Source of the DNA: Fidelibacterota bacterium
Lineage (GTDB): Bacteria; Marinisomatota; Marinisomatia; SCGC-AAA003-L08; TMED6
Assembly (NCBI GenBank): GCA_014239355.1
Contig: JAAZYZ010000062.1
Location: forward strand, 1-11,566
Length of the DNA stretch: 11,566 nt
Direction: 5' to 3'
The position numbers and the translations under genes were made by a program. Below the pieces are notes generated by a model. That model did no database searches, was not told the DNA's origin, and was given only the letters and a program-made list of their open reading frames with translations. Below, one piece after another: positions 6,400 to 11,566 of the stretch (positions are counted from its first letter, which is position 1; each line of letters opens with the position of its first letter).

Positions 6400-7755
6400 T
6401 TAATTAATATAAATTGTTTTCACATTAACAAATTCTTTTATTCCGTAAGAGCCTAATTCTCTGCCAAAACCTGAGATTCCTACCCCTCCAAATGGTAGTC
6501 TAGGATCAGATTTTGTAAATTCATTTATAAAGACTGCTCCTGTATATATTTGATGAGCCATTTTTTCTGCATTTTCTATATTTTTACTCCATATACTTCC
6601 TCCAAGTCCATACTTTGTGTCATTTGCTATTTTTATAGCTTCCTGTTCATCAGTATATGTTAAAATAGTAAATAAAGGACCAAATGTTTCATTGTGATAA
6701 ATGTCCATAGATGAGTCTATATTTTCTACTATAGATGGAGGAAAAAAATATCCATGTTTTGGTATATTTTTCATTTGATAACATAATTTTGCACCTTTAT
6801 CAATAGCATCTTTTAATTGGTTGTTTATATCATCTAAAATATCTTTTCGTGCTAATGGACCTATTTGTGTATTAGGGTCTGTTGGATTGTCTAAATTCAT
6901 ATTATTGAGTATATCTATAACCTTTTTTAAAAATTGTTTTTTTATATTTTTATGTAGAATAAATCTTTTAGCAGCGATACAGCTTTGTCCAGTATTTAAC
7001 ATTCTTGCTAAAACTGCTTTGTTTGCTGCTTTATCTATATTCGCATCTTCACATACTATAAATGCATCAGCTCCACCTAATTCAAGCAATATTTTTTTGA
7101 TTTCAGATCCTGAAATAGCTCCTACACTACTTCCTGCTTTCTCACTACCAGTAAAAGAAATAGCTTTTATTGTTGGATTTTTAATGACATTCTCAATTTT
7201 TGACGCAGGTAATAATAATGAGAAAAAAACTTTGTAATCAATATTGTTAGAAAAAACACTTTCCATTATTAAACAACAGCCTGATACATTTGATGCATGT
7301 TTTACTATAGTTGTATTTCCAGACAATATCGCAGGAATTACAAATCTAAACACTTGCCAGAAAGGAAAATTCCAAGGCATAATCCCTAAAATTACCCCCA
7401 TTGGCTCAAATGAAACATAACTTTTACTTGCGTCAGTTTTTATAATCTCTTTTTTTAAAAATTGTTCAGCATTTTCAATATAATAGTCACAAAGCCAAAC
7501 ACATTTATCAATTTCAGCAATAGATTCTTTAATAGGTTTTCCCATTTCCAAAGTAATTTCATTTGCACATTCTATTTTGCTTGTCTCAAGATTATTTTTA
7601 ATTTTTTCTAGTGTTTTGATTCTTTTTTTAATTGATATATTTTTCCATTTAATAAAAGATTTTTGAGCACTATCTATTAACTTAATTACTTCCTCTTGAT
7701 TATAGCTTTTATAATCTTTAATAATTTTTTCATTATATGGATTTCTTGATTGCAT
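6400..7755 (-). CDS. Succinate-semialdehyde dehydrogenase-like aldehyde dehydrogenase (Sad/YneI or GabD1 type)
   Basis: An NAD(P)-dependent aldehyde dehydrogenase of 451 residues, the short form typical of Sad/YneI and GabD1 succinate-semialdehyde dehydrogenases. MPWNFPFWQVFRFVIPAILSGN and KHASNVSGC match that subgroup closely. The general base is E225 in LLELGGAD and the nucleophile is C259 in NTGQSCIAAKRF. NETFGPLFTI and LPFGGVGISGFGREL follow. I chose ATG 7755 over the in-frame TTG at 7770 because a purine-rich AGAGAAG stretch stands just before it and the protein then begins MQSRNPYNEKII, as in relatives. The likely product is succinate from succinic semialdehyde, but the substrate is inferred and other short aldehydes are possible. 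It is transcribed divergently from the P5C dehydrogenase gene and is followed by the Popeye-like gene. Confidence 0.85.
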   Translation of the reverse strand: MQSRNPYNEKIIKDYKSYNQEEVIKLIDSAQKSFIKWKNISIKKRIKTLEKIKNNLETSKIECANEITLEMGKPIKESIAEIDKCVWLCDYYIENAEQFLKKEIIKTDASKSYVSFEPMGVILGIMPWNFPFWQVFRFVIPAILSGNTTIVKHASNVSGCCLIMESVFSNNIDYKVFFSLLLPASKIENVIKNPTIKAISFTGSEKAGSSVGAISGSEIKKILLELGGADAFIVCEDANIDKAANKAVLARMLNTGQSCIAAKRFILHKNIKKQFLKKVIDILNNMNLDNPTDPNTQIGPLARKDILDDINNQLKDAIDKGAKLCYQMKNIPKHGYFFPPSIVENIDSSMDIYHNETFGPLFTILTYTDEQEAIKIANDTKYGLGGSIWSKNIENAEKMAHQIYTGAVFINEFTKSDPRLPFGGVGISGFGRELGSYGIKEFVNVKTIYIN

Positions 7756-7854
7756 AAACTTCTCTTTCAATAAATCTTGTTACGTTGTCTAATATATAGG
7801 TAAATTCAGCATTAAATATTACATTAATTTCAGTAAAAGTTTAAGGAAAATTAA
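7756..7854. promoter_or_regulatory. Divergent intergenic region, expected promoters for both flanking units
   Basis: About 100 nt of AT-rich sequence separates the start of the minus-strand aldehyde dehydrogenase from the plus-strand P5C dehydrogenase, so both promoters should lie here. On the plus strand TTGTTA at 7777-7782 followed by TAAATT at 7801-7806 could be a weak -35/-10 pair. I see no clear operator palindrome. The promoter call rests on gene layout more than on sequence. Confidence 0.35.
7843..7847 (+). promoter_or_regulatory. Ribosome binding site of the P5C dehydrogenase gene
   Basis: AAGGA stands 7 nt before ATG 7855, a good Shine-Dalgarno match that supports this start. Confidence 0.75.
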
Positions 7855-9465
7855 ATGATTAAAGCTATTAATGAACCAATCAAAGATTATTTACCGGGTT
7901 CGATTGAAAAACAAACAATAAAAACACAGTTAGAAAAAATGAGTAATGAATGTATTGATATTCCAATCATAATTGGTGGTCAAGAAATTAGAACAAATGA
8001 TTTAGGTAAATGTGTTATGCCACATAACCATCAACATGTCCTAGCTCATTACCATAAAGCTTCTTCAACAGAAATAGATATGGCTATTCAAAATCTTTTA
8101 GAAACTTGGAAAACGTGGTCTAAAACTTCCATTGAGGAGAGAATTCAAATTTTTCAAAAAATGGCTGAATTATTACAAGGTCCATATAGAGATATAATTA
8201 ATGCATCAACAATGTTGGGACAAAGTAAAAATATTTTTCAAGCAGAAATAGATTCAGCTTGTGAATTAATTGATTTTTTTAATTTTAATTGTGAATACTT
8301 GACTGAAATTATTAATCAACAACCTAAGTATTCTCCTGAAGGAATGAAAAACACAATGGAATACAGAGCATTAGAAGGATTTATCTTTGCTGTTACACCA
8401 TTTAATTTTAGTTCAATTGCTGCAAATCTACCTAGTGCTCCTGCACTTTTTGGAAATGTATCTTTATGGAAGCCTGCATCTTCTTCAGTTTATTCAGGAT
8501 ATTTTTTAATGAAATTATTTAAAGAAGCAGGATTGCCTGATGGAGTTATTAATTTTATTCCTGGAAGTGGAAGTAAGATTGGGAATCAAGTTATATTAAA
8601 TAAAGATTTAGCAGGAGTCCATTTTACTGGTTCTACTCAAGTTTTTCAAGGTATGTGGAAATCTATTGGAGAAAATATACAAAACTACAAATCATATCCT
8701 AGAATTGTTGGAGAAACAGGTGGTAAAGATTTTATTTTAGCTCATGAGTCAAGCAATAGAAAAGGTTTGCTTACATCAATGATCAGAGGTGCTTTTGAAT
8801 ATCAAGGCCAAAAATGTTCTGCGGCATCAAGATGCTATATTCCAGAAAATGTGTGGAATGATATAAAGGATGATTACATAAAAGAAGTATCAACCATTAA
8901 AGTTGGGGATGTAAATGATTTTTCTAATTTTATGAATGCTGTAATTGATGAATATTCATTTGATAAAATTACATCATATATCAATTTTGCTAATAATGCT
9001 GATGATGCTAAAATTATTACTGGTGGTAATTATAATAAAGAAACAGGTTATTTTATTGAGCCTACTACTATTATTACTACTAATCCGCATTTCAAAACAA
9101 TGAAAGAAGAAATATTTGGACCTGTTTTAACAATATACATATACAAAGAATCTTGGGATGAAGTATGCAAATTAATTGATTCTACGTCTCCATATGCTTT
9201 AACAGGAGCTGTTTTTGGTGATAATAAGGAAGCAGTTTTACATGCAAAAGGATTGCTTGAGCATGCTGCAGGTAATTTTTATATTAATGATAAGCCTACT
9301 GGCGCTGTTGTAGGCCAACAACCTTTTGGGGGTTCAAGAGCTTCTGGAACTAATGATAAAGCTGGTTCTTCTTTTAACTTACTTCGTTGGACTTCTGTTA
9401 GAACTGTAAAGGAAACATTTAATACTCCTGAGGACTACAGATATCCATTTATGGATGAAAAATAA
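7855..9465 (+). CDS. L-glutamate gamma-semialdehyde (P5C) dehydrogenase, ALDH4 type
   Basis: Oxidises glutamate gamma-semialdehyde (from pyrroline-5-carboxylate) to glutamate with NAD+, the last step of proline and ornithine breakdown. The 536 residues match the monofunctional ALDH4A1-like form along the whole length, including AEIDSACELIDFFNFN, EYRALEGFIFAVTPFNF, LWKPASS, KEEIFGPVLTIYIY, AGNFYINDKPTGAVVGQQPFGG and SGTNDKAG. Catalytic residues are E287 in VGETGGK and C321 in YQGQKCSA, 34 residues apart as in human ALDH4A1. There is no proline dehydrogenase domain, so it is not a bifunctional PutA. It opens an operon: the arginine deiminase ATG follows its TAA with no gap. That context suggests its substrate comes from arginine via ornithine as well as from proline. 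Confidence 0.95.
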   Translation: MIKAINEPIKDYLPGSIEKQTIKTQLEKMSNECIDIPIIIGGQEIRTNDLGKCVMPHNHQHVLAHYHKASSTEIDMAIQNLLETWKTWSKTSIEERIQIFQKMAELLQGPYRDIINASTMLGQSKNIFQAEIDSACELIDFFNFNCEYLTEIINQQPKYSPEGMKNTMEYRALEGFIFAVTPFNFSSIAANLPSAPALFGNVSLWKPASSSVYSGYFLMKLFKEAGLPDGVINFIPGSGSKIGNQVILNKDLAGVHFTGSTQVFQGMWKSIGENIQNYKSYPRIVGETGGKDFILAHESSNRKGLLTSMIRGAFEYQGQKCSAASRCYIPENVWNDIKDDYIKEVSTIKVGDVNDFSNFMNAVIDEYSFDKITSYINFANNADDAKIITGGNYNKETGYFIEPTTIITTNPHFKTMKEEIFGPVLTIYIYKESWDEVCKLIDSTSPYALTGAVFGDNKEAVLHAKGLLEHAAGNFYINDKPTGAVVGQQPFGGSRASGTNDKAGSSFNLLRWTSVRTVKETFNTPEDYRYPFMDEK

Positions 9466-10593
9466 ATGAAACCAGAAATATTTTCAGAAATAGGTCCTAT
9501 AGAAAGAGTGTATATTTATTCTCCAGGAGAGGAGCATAATTTGGTGCTACCATCAGATGTGCAACCTTTTTCAATTAATGAAAATAATATTACAGTTAAT
9601 CAAAATTTTTTATTATTTGATGATTTGATTGATCTTAAAATTGCACAAGAACAGCATGAAACTTTTAAAGATGTTATTAACTTTTATAATAAAGATTCAT
9701 GTATTGATATAAGACAATCATTTTCAGATATTTCAAAAAATAAAAATATTTCCAGTGAATTTCCATTAATTAATTTAATGTATCCAAGGGATATCGCTGC
9801 TATTATTGGTAAGCAGATTTATTTAACTTCAAGTAGCAGCACAGTAAGGAAAACAGAAAATTTTTTATCTGAAAGTTTTTTTACTAATCATTCAGAATAT
9901 AAAGAATGTGAGATTATTGATTTTAAAAAAGTAGGAAAAGGTTTATCATTAGAAGGTGGTGATATTTTTGTTATTAATAAAGATATAGTTTTAATTGGTA
10001 TTAGTGAAAGAACTTCAAAAGAAGCTATTGATTTAATTGTGCCTCATTTGTTTGATCAGGCATTTGAGCATGTTATTGCTGTTGATTTACCTAAAGAAAG
10101 AGCAATGATGCATTTAGATACAATTTTTACTCAAACATCTCAAAATGAAGGAATTTTATTTAATCATCCAAATTATAATATTGATCAATTAAGTGTATAT
10201 TTTGCTTCAAATCATTCTAAAAGAAAAAAATTAACTAAGCATGAATTTAATTTTATTGATTTATTAAATGATTTAGAATTTAATATTATTTCATGTGGCG
10301 GTAGTAATAAAAATTTTCAATTAAGAGAGCAATTAACAGATGGAGCTAATTCATTTGTTTTAGAGCCTGGGAAAATTATTATGTATAATTGTAATGATTA
10401 TACCATTTTAGAATTAGAAAAAAATGGATATAAGCATATAAGTTCTAATTCGCTCTATAAAGACCCATTAACTTTTGAAAAAATATTAAGAAGTGATTCT
10501 AAAGTTGTAATCAGCATTGATGGTTCTGAATTAGTAAAAGGAAGAGGCGGTCCTAGATGCATGACCTTACCAATTAAAAGAGGTTTAGTATAA
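9466..10593 (+). CDS. arcA: Arginine deiminase (compact form)
   Basis: Hydrolyses arginine to citrulline and ammonia. The 375-residue protein has the guanidino-modifying active-site set in order: NLMYPRD (N103, R108, D109), LEGGD (E163), MHLDT (H216, D218) and the nucleophile C365 in GRGGPRCMTLP. EIGPIERVYIYSPG at the start and LVLIGISERT-like text at 174-182 also fit the family. It is shorter than common arginine deiminases (about 400-420). The gap between LLFDDLI (49-55) and NLMYPRD is only about 50 residues instead of about 100, so most of the helical insert is missing. Carbamate kinase starts within its stop codon, which strongly supports the arginine deiminase assignment over other deiminases. 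It begins directly after the P5C dehydrogenase stop with little Shine-Dalgarno signal, so translation is probably coupled. Confidence 0.85.
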   Translation: MKPEIFSEIGPIERVYIYSPGEEHNLVLPSDVQPFSINENNITVNQNFLLFDDLIDLKIAQEQHETFKDVINFYNKDSCIDIRQSFSDISKNKNISSEFPLINLMYPRDIAAIIGKQIYLTSSSSTVRKTENFLSESFFTNHSEYKECEIIDFKKVGKGLSLEGGDIFVINKDIVLIGISERTSKEAIDLIVPHLFDQAFEHVIAVDLPKERAMMHLDTIFTQTSQNEGILFNHPNYNIDQLSVYFASNHSKRKKLTKHEFNFIDLLNDLEFNIISCGGSNKNFQLREQLTDGANSFVLEPGKIIMYNCNDYTILELEKNGYKHISSNSLYKDPLTFEKILRSDSKVVISIDGSELVKGRGGPRCMTLPIKRGLV

Positions 10594-11549
10594 TGTCAAG
10601 ACAAAATCCTACTGTAATCATTGCTCTTGGAGGTAATGCTATAAGCCCTAAAAATGAATCTGGTGATATAGAAAAACAATTTGAGCATACTAGAGAAAGT
10701 CTAGATGTTATGATGCATTTTATAAATGAGAGATATAATATTTGTATAACTCATGGAAATGGCCCTCAAGTAGGGGCTGAATTGTTGAAAAATGAAATTA
10801 CAAAAGATAAAATCCCTTCTCTTCCATTAGGCGTTTTAGTTGCTAATACTCAAGGTGCTATAGGATACATGATTCAACAAACATTACAAAACGCATTACA
10901 GAAAAAAGATATTGATCGAGAAGTAGTTACCTTTATATCTCAAGTTATAGTTGATAAAGATGATCCTTCTATTCAGAATCCAACAAAATATATTGGTAAA
11001 ACTTATAATAAAGAAGAAGCTACAAAATTATCAACAGAACATGGATGGAACATAAAAGAACAAGAAATGGGAGTATGGAGAAGAGTTGTCTCTTCACCTA
11101 AGCCTTTATATATTTTTAATGGTAATTCAGTAAAACACTTAGTTGATTTTGGGACTATCGTTATAGCTGGTGGTGGAGGTGGAATTCCAGCTTTTAAAGA
11201 TCAACATAATATTTTATATGGTTTAGATGCCGTTATTGATAAGGATATGTCTGCAGCTCTTCTTGGGAGAGTTATAAAGGCAGAAGAATTATTTATTATT
11301 ACTGATGTTGACCATGTATGTTTAAATTATGGTACAGACAATCAGGTTAAAATTTCAAAAACAGATACAAATGAACTTGTTGAATGGGTTAATCAAAATC
11401 AATTTGGAGAAGGTACAATGCTTCCTAAAATTCATGCTGCAAATTATTTTTTGGAACATCATGGGCGAAAGGTTGTGATAACTTCATTAAATAAGATTGA
11501 AGAGGCCATTAAAGGTAAAGCTGGAACTATTGTAACAAAAGGAAGATAA
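10593..11549 (+). CDS. arcC: Carbamate kinase
   Basis: Transfers the phosphate of carbamoyl phosphate to ADP, yielding ATP and carbamate (CO2 plus ammonia), the energy-yielding end of the arginine deiminase pathway. The 318-residue length is standard. Family motifs are VIIALGGNAI (N-terminus), CITHGNGPQVG (51-61), VANTQGAIGY, VIAGGGGGIPAF, AVIDKDMSAALLG, IITDVDHVCLNYG and GTMLPKIHAA. The ATG overlaps the arginine deiminase stop by one base (TAATG), with AGAGG 9 nt upstream inside that gene. An ornithine carbamoyltransferase gene, needed to make carbamoyl phosphate from citrulline, is not in the visible part of the operon. Confidence 0.96.
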   Translation: MSRQNPTVIIALGGNAISPKNESGDIEKQFEHTRESLDVMMHFINERYNICITHGNGPQVGAELLKNEITKDKIPSLPLGVLVANTQGAIGYMIQQTLQNALQKKDIDREVVTFISQVIVDKDDPSIQNPTKYIGKTYNKEEATKLSTEHGWNIKEQEMGVWRRVVSSPKPLYIFNGNSVKHLVDFGTIVIAGGGGGIPAFKDQHNILYGLDAVIDKDMSAALLGRVIKAEELFIITDVDHVCLNYGTDNQVKISKTDTNELVEWVNQNQFGEGTMLPKIHAANYFLEHHGRKVVITSLNKIEEAIKGKAGTIVTKGR

Positions 11550-11566
11550 ATGAAAATTCATGAATA
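11550..11566 (+). CDS. Start of a further operon gene (MKIHE...), possibly succinyl-CoA synthetase beta subunit
   Basis: ATG follows the carbamate kinase TAA with no gap and reads MKIHE plus two bases (TA) before the window ends. Zero spacing like that between P5C dehydrogenase and arginine deiminase suggests a real fourth gene. Succinyl-CoA synthetase beta subunits (SucC) commonly begin MKIHEY or MNIHEY, so sucC is the best guess. Five codons are not enough to be sure, and TA could also be part of a stop codon. Confidence 0.35.

Noticed and set aside
6821..7237. Plus-strand 138-codon ORF antisense to the aldehyde dehydrogenase
   Set aside because: It lies wholly within a well-conserved gene on the other strand, and its translation has no recognisable domain.
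7756..7770. TTG start at 7770 for the aldehyde dehydrogenase
   Set aside because: The codons between TTG and ATG 7755 form a purine-rich AGAGAAG stretch that looks like the ribosome site of the ATG start.

Overview
The window is strongly AT-rich bacterial DNA using the standard code. Trp is TGG and every complete gene ends in TAA. Three things hint at the lineage: a type IX secretion (T9SS) sorting tail at the left edge, an exported protein with thrombospondin type 3 and dockerin-like repeats, and clear Shine-Dalgarno sites before several genes. The first two occur in the Fibrobacterota-Chlorobiota-Bacteroidota group and in Candidatus Marinimicrobia (SAR406). The Shine-Dalgarno sites fit typical Bacteroidota poorly, so a marine Marinimicrobia-like bacterium is my best guess. 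No taxonomic marker gene is present.

Left part (1-3532): the end of a T9SS cargo gene, a rho-independent terminator, then two genes for exported thioredoxin-fold proteins. The first is a DUF255/SSP411 (YyaL, Spata20) family protein with an intact CHWC motif. The second is the most notable item. It is a secreted thioredoxin-like protein whose frame is interrupted once, by a TGA exactly where the first Cys of the CxxC motif belongs (W-TGA-G-T-C). The frame continues through a cis-Pro loop, Ca-binding repeats and a dockerin-like tail, and a hairpin with a bulged U directly follows the TGA. I read it as one selenoprotein gene (2465-3532), not two ORFs or a pseudogene.

Middle (3536-5742): a PPi-dependent phosphofructokinase begins 3 nt after the selenoprotein stop and is followed by a class I fructose-bisphosphate aldolase. 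Together they form a reversible glycolysis/gluconeogenesis pair.

Minus-strand block (7755-5739): a succinate-semialdehyde dehydrogenase-like enzyme is followed 10 nt later by a membrane protein with three hydrophobic segments and a Popeye (POPDC)-type cyclic-nucleotide-binding fold. The stop codon of the Popeye-like gene overlaps that of the aldolase.

Right part (7855-11566): divergent from the dehydrogenase is a tightly packed operon of P5C dehydrogenase, a compact arginine deiminase, carbamate kinase, and the first codons of another gene (MKIHE..., possibly sucC). It points to arginine/ornithine breakdown toward glutamate with ATP made from carbamoyl phosphate. No ornithine carbamoyltransferase gene lies in the visible part.
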